A DNA stretch of 29,529 bases. Origin: Rhodospirillaceae bacterium UBA6608. GTDB taxonomy: Bacteria > Pseudomonadota > Alphaproteobacteria > Rhodospirillales_A > Casp-alpha2. The notes beneath the pieces were generated by a model. That model searched no databases and was not told the origin of the DNA. It saw only the letters and a program-made list of their open reading frames with translations. A program made the position numbers and the translations under genes. Position 1 is the stretch's first letter, and each line of letters opens with the position of its first letter. Shown here one piece after another: positions 15,986 through 24,413 of this stretch. The stretch is taken from NCBI GenBank assembly GCA_002433335.1, contig DJHY01000218.1, forward strand, positions 1-29,529, given 5' to 3'.

Positions 15986-16113
15986 ACCGCCTCCTTTCCC
16001 CCATCCGGAAACAGAGCCCCGTAAAATGCGGGGTAGATAACGCCGTTTCCGTTATAGACCTATTCAATCACCTTTGCCCCTGTCGGGAAACCTGACCGAT
16101 TGGGCTATCGTAT

Positions 16114-16128
16114 AGATTTGAAAAATCT
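16114..16128. promoter_or_regulatory. AT-rich inverted repeat upstream of the hybrid kinase
   Basis: AGATTT-GAA-AAATCT is a perfect 6-bp inverted repeat in the gap between the divergent response regulator and kinase genes, next to TATAGAT and TTTATTT stretches. A second small repeat, CCCCG and CGGGG, is at 16017-16033. Either could be an operator or a weak hairpin. No factor can be named. Confidence 0.25.
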
Positions 16129-16210
16129 GCTTTATTTATGTGAAATCCGAGACACGGGTTCCAAGTGGCCGTGTCTTTCGCGATAGAAGCACGAACGGGC
16201 GGAACGGGCT

Positions 16211-19200
16211 ATGGCCCAAAAAGATGTCAGCGATATCAAGGCTGCACAGCGCCGCGTCCTGCAATATTCATTGGCGGGGGCTGTTGTCATTGCTGCAGTG
16301 GCGGCGCTGTTCGTCATGGTGCCGATGCACAACAAAATCCGGCATGCGACACATGTGCATCTCGCCCATATCGTCGATTCAAAAGCCGAAGCGATCGGTC
16401 AATTTCTGGCGCGCGCCAAATCGATCACCCAGCAGATATCGACCCGCAACGACGCCCGTGATCTGCTCCGGGCCCTGAGCGGCGGAACAATCAACAAACC
16501 GGAATTCGACGAGAAGATCCGCCCCATATTGGGATCGTCGCTCCGCGCCTCGAAAGAGATCGTCGGCATTACGCAGGTGGACGCCGGCGGGCACCCGATG
16601 TTTTCCATCGGCCCCTCGCTAGACCGCAATTTATGGCCGAAAGGCTTGGATATCGCGCTGGACCCGCTGATCAAAGGGCCGATCCAAATCAACCTTGCCA
16701 ACTACCTGGTCATCAGCAGCCCCATCTTGTCCGAGCAAGGACTTCATGAAGGCGCGAACATCGTCCTATTTTCGCTGAACCAACTATACAACTTGTTCGC
16801 CAAAAGCTCTGGCCTCGGAGAGACCGGGCACGCCTACCTCGTCTTCGGCCAAGGCGCGGATCGGCGCATCTTGAATCTTCAGGACGGCCGATTGGTTCCC
16901 CCGTCAAACATCGTCGCATCGCCGCAAATCTTTGAAGACTTGATCGAGGCCGCCAAGAAAAACACCGACGGCTATAAAGATCACGGCGAGCAAACCTATG
17001 CTCAACTCAAGGTCGGCCAGGACTGGATTTTGATCCTGCGCCAGGACATCAACGAAGCCTACGGCGACCTGAGTGACAATCTACTTTATTCCGGGATCGG
17101 CGTTTTGGGGCTGGTTCTATTGGGAATGTGCGTCCTGTTCCTGATGTTGAGCCCAATGACCAACAGGGTCGAGCACTTGACCGGCGCCATGGAAACCCAG
17201 TTGCAGTTGGCGTTCGACAACATGCCGAATGGCATGGTGATGCTGGACGACAACCTGCACTACGTCGGGTTCAACAAGGGCTTCCAGGAAATGTATGGGA
17301 TCGATAGCGCATTCCTGCGCCCCGGCCTGCATCTCAGCGACGCCTTTCATTACCTCTACAACCGGGGAACGTATGCCGACGTCGCCGACCCGGAAGAGGG
17401 TATTGCCGCCCGGCTCGCGGCCATCCGCGAAGGCGGCGGGCACATGGAGCAGCATTTGTCGGACGGCCGCGTGGTCGAAGTCCGCTACGGCGAGTGGCGC
17501 GATGGCTACATCGTCGGCGTGTATACCGACATCACGGAACGCAAACAGGTCGAAGAAGAACTGATTCAGCGCCGGGCGGAATTGCAAACCGTCATCGACG
17601 CCGTCCCGGCCATGATCAACGTCAAGGATGCCGAAGGCCGGTACATCATGTCCAATCGCTATCACCGCGATTTCCTTGGCCTTAGCGAAATGGAAGTACA
17701 CGGCCAGACGTCCCGCATCATCGGGGCCGAGCATGCCGACGCCATGCGCAAGCTCGACCGCCGCGTCGTCGCCACCGGAGAATACATCCCGTTTTTCGAC
17801 ATGGAATTGATCGACCGTGACGGAAACCGGCGGCAGACGATCTGCACCAAAGTCCCGATGCGGGCGCCGAACGGTCAGCCGGTCGGCGTGATTTCAACAA
17901 TCATCGACATCACCGAGCGCCGCGAAGCCGAAGAACGCTTGGCGGAAAGCGAAGCCCGGTTCCGGCAAATCCTAGAGGAAAGCCCGCTCGCGATTACCAT
18001 CACGGACATTGAAACCGGTGAACGCTTGTTCGGCAATCCGCGCCTTGCCCGCATTTTCAATGCGGATTCCCTAGAGAATGTGCTGCACGACGATATCGCC
18101 GAAACCTTCGTCGACCCCTCTCAGTTCGACGAAATCCGGACCATTTTCCGCCGGGAAGGCCGCGTCGATAACTTCGAAGCCGAACGCTATCACTTCGGGG
18201 CGAAAACCAAATGGTGGTCGATGGCGTCCTGGCGGCCGATCACATTCGAAGGCCGCATGGCGCAGATCGTGTGGACGCTGGACATCACCAAACGCAAGCA
18301 AGCAGAACAACAAATCGCGCTGCAATCCGCGATCCTGCGGGTCACCTTGGACAGCATGCCCAGCGGCCTTTGCGTATTCGACGAAAACCTCAACTACGTC
18401 ACCTTCAACCCACAATACTCGCAAGTCTGGGGCCTTGAGCCGGACCAATTGGATATCGGCAGCAGTCTTTGGGAAACCGTCAATTTTCTGGCCGGGCGCG
18501 GCGACTTCGGCCGGAGAAACCGGAACCGGACGATTGTTGAGCGTGTCCAGACCATTCGCGACGGAAACTCCAGCGGGGAAATTTCCCTGGCCGACGGTCG
18601 GGTGGTCTACGCCCGCTACGGGGATTGGTACAAAGGCTACCTCGTCGGCGTGTTCGACGACGTAACGGAGCAAAAAGAAGCGCAGAGAATTCTTCAGGAA
18701 ACCCAATCGCGACTGACGGCGATTACAGAGAACATCCCCATCATGTTGGCCCTGAAAGATCGTGAAGGACGCTATCTCGCCGGCAACCGGCTGTACGCCA
18801 ATTGGCACGACACGACGCTCGATGAGATGATCGGCAAGACCTTCTATGACTTTGCCCCCAAGGATGCGGCGGATCAGGTCACTGCTATCGAACGCCGCGT
18901 TCTCGAAACGGGCGAGGCTTCTGTCAACGAAGGGCGCTCTAGAGTTCATCCGGACGATGCGGACCCGGTGTACTTCCGGTCGATCAAGTTCCCGGTGCGC
19001 AACCGCGAAGGCAATATCACCGGCGTCGGCACCGCCTTGATGGACATTACCGAACAACATCGGGCGCGGACCGAGATTTCGCACCAGAAGACGATCCTGG
19101 AGACGACCCTGGAAACATTGGACCAGGGCGTCACGATGCTGGATTCACAATTGAACGTGGTCAATTGGAACAGCCGTTTCATGGAATTGCTGCAGTTTCC

Positions 19201-21517
19201 GAAGGACCGCTTCCCGCCGGGCACGAGCCTGCGGGAGTTCTTCCGCTATAACGCGGAACGCGGCGAATACGGCCCCGGCGACGTCGAGGACCTTGTCGAG
19301 AGCCGCATGGCCTTGGCGCGAAAATTCGAAGCCCACCATTTCGAACGCACCCGCCCGGACGGCGTAATCCTGGACGTCCAGGGCATCCCCCTGCCGGACA
19401 ATCGCGGTTTCGTCACCACCTATACCGACGTCACCCGACAAAAACATGCCGAACAAGCATTGCTGGAAGCAAAGCAGGCCGCCGAAGAAGCGAGCGAAGC
19501 GAAAAGCTCATTCCTGGCCAACATGAGCCATGAAATCCGAACGCCTTTGAATGCGATCATCGGCTTGACCGGGCTGGCCTTGCGAACGGAGCTGAGCAAG
19601 CAACAAGAGGACTACCTTTCGAAGGTCGAGATGTCGTCTCATGCGCTGCTCGGCCTGATCAACGACATCCTCGATTTTTCCAAGATCGAAGCCGGGAAAC
19701 TGGAAATCGAGGCTGTTGATTTCCAACTCGACGACGTGATGCGCAATCTGGCCGCGATGATGACCGCCCGGGCCGAGGGAAAAGATTTGGAAATGCTGTT
19801 CCATATCGACCCCGACCTGCCGCAGCACCTGCGCGGAGACCCCCTCCGATTGGGGCAGGTTCTGATCAATCTGACGACCAATGCCATCAAATTCACGGAC
19901 CATGGCGAGATCGTCGTCCTGGCCAGTTCCGAACCGCTGGCCAAGGGCAAGGCGAAGCTTCGCTTCGAAGTATCCGACACCGGCATCGGCATGACCCCGG
20001 AACAAGTCACGAAGCTTTTCCAACCGTTCACACAGGCCGACGTTTCGACGACCCGCAAATTTGGCGGCACAGGCCTTGGGCTGGCGATCAGCCAAAGCCT
20101 TGTTTCGATGATGGGCGGCGAAATCGGGGTCCATAGCGAACCCGACAACGGCAGCGTGTTCTGGTTTACCGTCGATGTGGAGGTCGTCTCCGACGGCGCC
20201 GCCCGCGCCACGCCGCCGCCAGACCTTCGCGGCGCTCGGATTCTTGTCGCCGACGACAACGAGACGGCGCGAACCATCTTCCTTGAAGTCCTGACCTCTT
20301 CGGGATTCGAGCCCACCGCGGTGGACAGCGGAGCCAAGGCAATCGACGAATTGAAACGCGCGGCAAAGGACGGCGCGCCCTATCAGTTCGTACTCCTGGA
20401 TTGGCAAATGCCGGAAATGGACGGGATTGAAACGGCGGCGAGCATTCAAAAACTCGGTTTGGCGGACACGCTCCCCAAAATCATCCTCGTCACGTCGCAC
20501 GACGAAGAAGAGGCCCGCCGCAAGGCGAGCGACGTGCTCATATCCGGCGTGCTCAGCAAACCGCTGAACGCGTCTATTTTGTTCAATGCCATCATCAAGG
20601 CCTCTTTGGGCGGGGATTGTTCGCCCAATGCGCCCATGCCGCTACCCGCACACAAGAAGGCACAGGTCGGGCTGGACGGGTTGCATGTGTTGTTGGTCGA
20701 AGACAACAAGATCAACCAGCAGGTTGCCCGGGAAATCCTGGCGCTGGTCGGTGTCGAGGTCGATATCGCCGACAATGGCGCCGTGGCATTGGAAATGATC
20801 GAAAAATCATCCTTCGACGTCATCCTGATGGATTTGCAGATGCCGGAAATGGACGGATACGAAGCGACACGCCGCATTCGCGCGGACAAGCGGTTCGACG
20901 ACATGCCGATCATCGCCATGACGGCCCATGCCCTTCAGTCGGAACGTGAAAAATGCCTCGCCGCCGGCATGAACGACCATGTTACCAAGCCGGTCGACCC
21001 GGACCGTCTATGCACGGTTCTGGCGGAATGGGCGTCACGCAAGAAGAAGGCGCCGAAACCCGACCGGAAGCCCTCGACCGCCAAGACAAAGACCTCGGCG
21101 GCGGCCAAGGCCAAAGCCAAGACACAATCCAAAGCGCCCGCCCCGACCGACGAGAAATTGCCGGACGAGGTCGCGGGCATAGACATGACCGCCGCTCGCG
21201 GCATGATCGGCGGGAACGAGGCCTTGCTCCGCCGGTTGTTGGGCGACTTCCATGCCAAATATATGGACCTTGGTGAAAAGGTCGCGGCGCTGCTTGAAGA
21301 CGGCGATATCGAAACGGCCGAAAGAACCACTCATTCCTTGAAAGGGGTAAGCGGGAACATTCGCGCCAATCGCATTTTCGAAGCGGCAAAGGCTTTGGAT
21401 GACCTTTTGCGCGCCGATCCGGACTCTTCTGATGTGCCGGTGCGATTGAAGGAACTTAACGAAGCCTTGGCCGAGGTCCGCGATTCCCTAGGCCAGGCGT
21501 TGAACGGCGCCGACTGA
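16211..21517 (+). CDS. multi-PAS hybrid histidine kinase with two receivers and Hpt
   Basis: A 1768-residue membrane sensor kinase. The first membrane helix is near residues 20-38, followed by a periplasmic dCache-like sensor (about 45-290, with GETGHAYLVFGQG), and the second helix is near 293-316. Six PAS domains follow (about 331-445, 458-573, 584-697, 709-823, 835-951 and 963-1079). The kinase core has phospho-acceptor His1107 in NMSHEIRTPLNAI, the N box with Asn1224, DTGIGM near 1257 and GGTGLGLAIS. Receiver 1 has Asp1397 (LLDWQMPEMDG) and receiver 2 Asp1541 (LMDLQMPEMDG). A Lys/Ala-rich linker leads to an Hpt domain with His1708 in THSLKGVSGNI. Phosphate should flow His1107 to a receiver Asp to His1708 and on to a separate regulator, possibly the divergent single-domain one. 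The ligand is unknown. Confidence 0.95.
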   Translation: MAQKDVSDIKAAQRRVLQYSLAGAVVIAAVAALFVMVPMHNKIRHATHVHLAHIVDSKAEAIGQFLARAKSITQQISTRNDARDLLRALSGGTINKPEFDEKIRPILGSSLRASKEIVGITQVDAGGHPMFSIGPSLDRNLWPKGLDIALDPLIKGPIQINLANYLVISSPILSEQGLHEGANIVLFSLNQLYNLFAKSSGLGETGHAYLVFGQGADRRILNLQDGRLVPPSNIVASPQIFEDLIEAAKKNTDGYKDHGEQTYAQLKVGQDWILILRQDINEAYGDLSDNLLYSGIGVLGLVLLGMCVLFLMLSPMTNRVEHLTGAMETQLQLAFDNMPNGMVMLDDNLHYVGFNKGFQEMYGIDSAFLRPGLHLSDAFHYLYNRGTYADVADPEEGIAARLAAIREGGGHMEQHLSDGRVVEVRYGEWRDGYIVGVYTDITERKQVEEELIQRRAELQTVIDAVPAMINVKDAEGRYIMSNRYHRDFLGLSEMEVHGQTSRIIGAEHADAMRKLDRRVVATGEYIPFFDMELIDRDGNRRQTICTKVPMRAPNGQPVGVISTIIDITERREAEERLAESEARFRQILEESPLAITITDIETGERLFGNPRLARIFNADSLENVLHDDIAETFVDPSQFDEIRTIFRREGRVDNFEAERYHFGAKTKWWSMASWRPITFEGRMAQIVWTLDITKRKQAEQQIALQSAILRVTLDSMPSGLCVFDENLNYVTFNPQYSQVWGLEPDQLDIGSSLWETVNFLAGRGDFGRRNRNRTIVERVQTIRDGNSSGEISLADGRVVYARYGDWYKGYLVGVFDDVTEQKEAQRILQETQSRLTAITENIPIMLALKDREGRYLAGNRLYANWHDTTLDEMIGKTFYDFAPKDAADQVTAIERRVLETGEASVNEGRSRVHPDDADPVYFRSIKFPVRNREGNITGVGTALMDITEQHRARTEISHQKTILETTLETLDQGVTMLDSQLNVVNWNSRFMELLQFPKDRFPPGTSLREFFRYNAERGEYGPGDVEDLVESRMALARKFEAHHFERTRPDGVILDVQGIPLPDNRGFVTTYTDVTRQKHAEQALLEAKQAAEEASEAKSSFLANMSHEIRTPLNAIIGLTGLALRTELSKQQEDYLSKVEMSSHALLGLINDILDFSKIEAGKLEIEAVDFQLDDVMRNLAAMMTARAEGKDLEMLFHIDPDLPQHLRGDPLRLGQVLINLTTNAIKFTDHGEIVVLASSEPLAKGKAKLRFEVSDTGIGMTPEQVTKLFQPFTQADVSTTRKFGGTGLGLAISQSLVSMMGGEIGVHSEPDNGSVFWFTVDVEVVSDGAARATPPPDLRGARILVADDNETARTIFLEVLTSSGFEPTAVDSGAKAIDELKRAAKDGAPYQFVLLDWQMPEMDGIETAASIQKLGLADTLPKIILVTSHDEEEARRKASDVLISGVLSKPLNASILFNAIIKASLGGDCSPNAPMPLPAHKKAQVGLDGLHVLLVEDNKINQQVAREILALVGVEVDIADNGAVALEMIEKSSFDVILMDLQMPEMDGYEATRRIRADKRFDDMPIIAMTAHALQSEREKCLAAGMNDHVTKPVDPDRLCTVLAEWASRKKKAPKPDRKPSTAKTKTSAAAKAKAKTQSKAPAPTDEKLPDEVAGIDMTAARGMIGGNEALLRRLLGDFHAKYMDLGEKVAALLEDGDIETAERTTHSLKGVSGNIRANRIFEAAKALDDLLRADPDSSDVPVRLKELNEALAEVRDSLGQALNGAD

Positions 21518-21521
21518 ACGC

Positions 21522-22679
21522 CTACGAAGCGTCCAATCCGTAGGGCTTCAACATCGCCCGGGAAATCACCAGATTTTGAATTTCCGTCGTCCCGTCCAGG
21601 AAGGCGCACATCTTCGCCGCGGCGAAATGCCGGCCGAACGGTTCTTCCGCCCGCACGCCCGCGGCGCCCATGGCCTGCATGCAGGCCGAAATGCCGCGCA
21701 GCGCCGCCGCCGTTGCGAACTTCTTGGCATGGGCGCATTCGGTGATCGCGGCTTCCCCAGCGTCGAGGGCGCGCGCCGCATGCTCGGTCAGCCGGCGGCT
21801 TGCTTCCAAATCCGTCGCGACATCGGCCAATTGCCATTGCAGCCCCTGATTGGCCAGGATCGGTCGCCCAAACGCCTGGCGCGTCGAGCCGTATTCCAAA
21901 GCTCGCGCCAAGCTATCCGCCAACATCCCACAACAGGTCGCAGCAACCTGCATACGGGCGAGGTTGATGCCCGCCATCGCAGCCTTGAACCCCTCGCCCG
22001 GCGGCAGCAACAAATTGGCCTCGGGCACGCGGCAGCCGTCGAAGCGCAAGCCGCACAACCCGGCCGCATGCCCCCCCAGCATGTCATAGGGCTCAGTTCG
22101 GGACAGCCCCGCGAAATCGCCTTCGACCAGAACATTGGCAATGCCCCGCCATCCGGCCTCGGGATCGGTCTGGACATAGACGCTCATCACATCGGCGTTG
22201 ACGCCATTGGTGGCCCAGGCTTTTTCCCCCGTGACGACCCAAGCGCCGCCATCTTGAACGGCGCGGCAGGTGATCGCGGTGGCGTCGCTGCCGACGCCCG
22301 GCTCGGTCAGACAGAATGCGCCGATTCGCTGCCCGGCGATCATTTCCGGCAACAATCGGTGGCGCTGTTCATCGGTGCCACGACGGGCGATTGCATTGGC
22401 CGCGTTGGCGTGAACCTTCAAGGCGAATGCGAACCCGAAGTCAGCCGCCGCCAGGATCTCGGTCATCCGCGCCGCGCAGGCCATGCTGACGGCGGCGCCG
22501 CCGACTTCTTTCGGCAACAGGGCTGTGACCAACCCGGCAGCGGCGGCCCGCTCGAACACCGCGGCGGGCATGGCGCGCGCCTTTTCCCATTGGGCCGCGT
22601 GGGGGCGAACCTCCTGGTCCGCGAATTCTTCCGTCGCTGCTATCAGATTTTGTTCAGTCGCCGTGATGTCGACGTTCAT
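21522..22679 (-). CDS. acyl-CoA dehydrogenase family protein
   Basis: The 385-residue FAD enzyme catalyses alpha,beta-dehydrogenation of an acyl-CoA and passes electrons to ETF. I chose ATG 22679 because GGGGAGGGAAA directly precedes it; the frame is open to 22706. The N-terminal helical domain is followed by FCLTEPGVGSDATAI and VVTGEKAWATNG, the usual FAD/acyl-binding strands. The C-terminal domain has YGSTRQAFGRPILANQGLQWQLADV and ends FLDGTTEIQNLVISRAML. Where most members have Glu in Y-E-G-T, this has Asp362 in L-D-G-T. The alternative base position of isovaleryl-CoA type enzymes also lacks Glu (INLARM). The substrate is unknown. It ends four bases from the convergent kinase gene. Confidence 0.9.
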   Translation of the reverse strand: MNVDITATEQNLIAATEEFADQEVRPHAAQWEKARAMPAAVFERAAAAGLVTALLPKEVGGAAVSMACAARMTEILAAADFGFAFALKVHANAANAIARRGTDEQRHRLLPEMIAGQRIGAFCLTEPGVGSDATAITCRAVQDGGAWVVTGEKAWATNGVNADVMSVYVQTDPEAGWRGIANVLVEGDFAGLSRTEPYDMLGGHAAGLCGLRFDGCRVPEANLLLPPGEGFKAAMAGINLARMQVAATCCGMLADSLARALEYGSTRQAFGRPILANQGLQWQLADVATDLEASRRLTEHAARALDAGEAAITECAHAKKFATAAALRGISACMQAMGAAGVRAEEPFGRHFAAAKMCAFLDGTTEIQNLVISRAMLKPYGLDAS

Positions 22680-22752
22680 TTTCCCTCCCCGCCACCTCAC
22701 CGTCACCGCGCAAGGTCTATTTGGCCATTGAAATAGCCTTTAACATGTTCCA

Positions 22753-22780
22753 ATTACGATGCGTTTGTGCAAATTATACT
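22753..22780 (+). promoter_or_regulatory. possible promoter for the TolC-family gene
   Basis: TATACT at 22775-22780 is a good -10 hexamer in an AT-rich pocket. The best -35 at a normal distance is the weak ATTACG at 22753-22758. If used, transcription would start near 22787. That is downstream of the ATG at 22759 and supports translation from the TTG at 22816. Confidence 0.35.
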
Positions 22781-22815
22781 TTTCGAATGGCGAGGACGGG
22801 ACTTGGGGAAGAACC

Positions 22816-24117
22816 TTGCGTAGCCTACTTAAGGCGGGGCTCACATGTGCTGTGGTCTTCGGCGTTTCAGCTTGGTCTGCTGAAACCCGCGCTCAGGCTT
22901 TGCCCGATCTGTTGATCAATCTGATCGAGAATCACGACCGAATTAACGCGGCCAAGAATTCGCTTGAAGCGGCCAATAGCCGCATCCGTGAAACCCAAGG
23001 GGCCTGGTTTCCGGAGTTGAACGTCGACTTCAACAACGGCTACCAGAAACGCGCCAACCCCGGCACGCAGGACACCACCAAGCGCTTCAACGAGACATCT
23101 CTGAGCGTCACGCAGCTGCTGTGGGATTTCGGCAAGACCAATACGGACATCACGATTTCGGCGAAACGGCGCGATTCCGCTGCCATCAACCTCAATCGCG
23201 TCCGCCAGGATTTGATTTTGGAAGGCATCACCGCCTATATCCAGGTTTACAGCGCGAACCGGCGGCTTGCCCTGTCGCGCCAATCCGAAGACAACATCAA
23301 AAAGCAAACGGAACTGGAAGACGCCCGGGTCGCCGGCGGCGCCGGTTTCTCGACCGACGTGCTGCAGGCCAAAACCGAACTGGCCGAAGCCCAGTCCCGC
23401 CGCGTGGTCGCCGAAGGGACCTTGCGCAGCGCCATGTCCCGTTATCACGCGCTGTACCGCGACATGCCGCGCGGTCTTGAACAGTTCAAGCTGCCGCCGG
23501 TGCCCGAGGCGCTGATGCCGCGCACCCTGGAAGACGCGATTGAAATCGGCCTCAAGGAAAACTTCCAACTGCGCATCGACCGGATGAGCGCCGACATCGC
23601 CAAGGACACGATCACCCGCACCAAACGCGATCTGTTCTATCCCGAACTTAACGCCGTGGTCGAAACCAGCCATGAGCGGAACCTCGACGGCACCATCGGC
23701 CTGCGCAACGAGCAGGTCGCCAAGGTCGAGCTGAACTTTCCGTTCAACCTGGGCATGACGGCCTTCGACACGGTCGATGCCACGCGCAGCGACTTCAAGG
23801 CCGCCATCGACAATGCCGCCGACACCCAGCGCACGGCCGAAGAAAGCATTCGCCTAGCCTGGGCCGATCTACAGACCGCCCGACAAAATCACGAGGTTCG
23901 CACGGCGCAGATCGAAATCGCCGCCAAGTTCCTTGAACTGGCCCGCGAGGAACGCGAAGCCGGCCGCCGGTCGCTGCTGGACGTGCTGTCGGGCGAAACC
24001 CGCCTGATCAACGCCCAAAGCGACGCGGTGTTGACCGAAGTCGCCATCGTCCAGGCGGTTTTCCGCCTGTTGAACGCGATGGGGCGTCTGGAAGTTTCAG
24101 CCGTCGAACCGCAATAA
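22816..24117 (+). CDS. TolC-family outer-membrane efflux/secretion channel
   Basis: This is an outer-membrane factor of the TolC type, which forms the trimeric channel used in type I secretion or RND/ABC efflux. The reading frame is open from ATG 22759, but I prefer TTG 22816. It has GGGGAA five bases upstream, lies behind a TATACT box and yields a compact signal peptide (RSLLKAGLTCAVVFGVSAWS, cleavage near TRAQA-LP). The mature protein has two OEP repeats. The first has NRINAAKNSLEAANSRIRETQGAWFPEL-like sequence and SVTQLLWDFGKT. The second has DTITRTKRDLFYPELNAVVE, AFDTVDATRSDFKAA and the conserved AGRRSLLDVLSGETRLINAQ. It lies 296 bases before the giant FecR-domain protein, suggesting type I export. 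No ABC transporter or adaptor gene is in the window. Confidence 0.92.
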   Translation: MRSLLKAGLTCAVVFGVSAWSAETRAQALPDLLINLIENHDRINAAKNSLEAANSRIRETQGAWFPELNVDFNNGYQKRANPGTQDTTKRFNETSLSVTQLLWDFGKTNTDITISAKRRDSAAINLNRVRQDLILEGITAYIQVYSANRRLALSRQSEDNIKKQTELEDARVAGGAGFSTDVLQAKTELAEAQSRRVVAEGTLRSAMSRYHALYRDMPRGLEQFKLPPVPEALMPRTLEDAIEIGLKENFQLRIDRMSADIAKDTITRTKRDLFYPELNAVVETSHERNLDGTIGLRNEQVAKVELNFPFNLGMTAFDTVDATRSDFKAAIDNAADTQRTAEESIRLAWADLQTARQNHEVRTAQIEIAAKFLELAREEREAGRRSLLDVLSGETRLINAQSDAVLTEVAIVQAVFRLLNAMGRLEVSAVEPQ

Positions 24118-24413
24118 ACGCAACGCGGGAAATGCCCAAAAAACCTGACCGCGGGCGGTCATCGGTCACACATTTCCATTCGATTTTCCTATAATTTTAT
24201 CTTTATTGTGACTATCTTAAGAACCGTACGATTCTCCCGTCACAAAGGTGAAAAAGGGGATGCGTACAGTGTCTTTGACCGTCACACGGGGCGAATTAAG
24301 ACCCTGAACGACAGGCAAAGATGGTGCTCTTGAGATAAAGGGGAAATGGAAGGTTTCGCCGCTTTTCAGGCTGTTCGGCCAACTGCGGCACAGGGGTAGA
24401 GAGAGCACAAGAA
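24118..24413 (+). promoter_or_regulatory. leader region between the TolC-family gene and the giant gene
   Basis: This non-coding gap holds TGACCG-CGGG-CGGTCA (24146-24161), a perfect 6-bp hairpin after the TolC stop but with no T-run, so a weak terminator at most. TATAAT at 24190-24195 lies in a marked AT-rich stretch and is a likely -10 box, with only weak -35 matches (around 24165-24172). The roughly 210-base leader that follows contains very short ORFs beginning at 24260 and 24346 behind purine-rich sequence, of doubtful meaning. The region is relatively AT-rich compared with the genes on either side. Confidence 0.45.

Noticed and set aside
15607..16210. A CRISPR array, tRNA or other RNA gene between the PLP enzyme and the kinase
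   Set aside because: No repeated spacer structure or cloverleaf was found. The stretch is explained by the response regulator and a 225-bp divergent promoter region. No tRNA or rRNA was recognised elsewhere in the window.
24138..24161. TGACCG/CGGTCA hairpin as the terminator of the TolC-family gene
   Set aside because: It has no T-run on the plus side. The A-run lies upstream and would suit only a minus-strand transcript, for which no gene is present, so I mention it only within the leader region.
24246..24399. Two tiny ORFs (from ATG 24260 and ATG 24346) as leader peptides of the giant gene
   Set aside because: The purine-rich sequence is too close to each ATG for a normal ribosome site, the peptides (about 15-17 residues) show no regulatory residue run, and nothing else supports translation.
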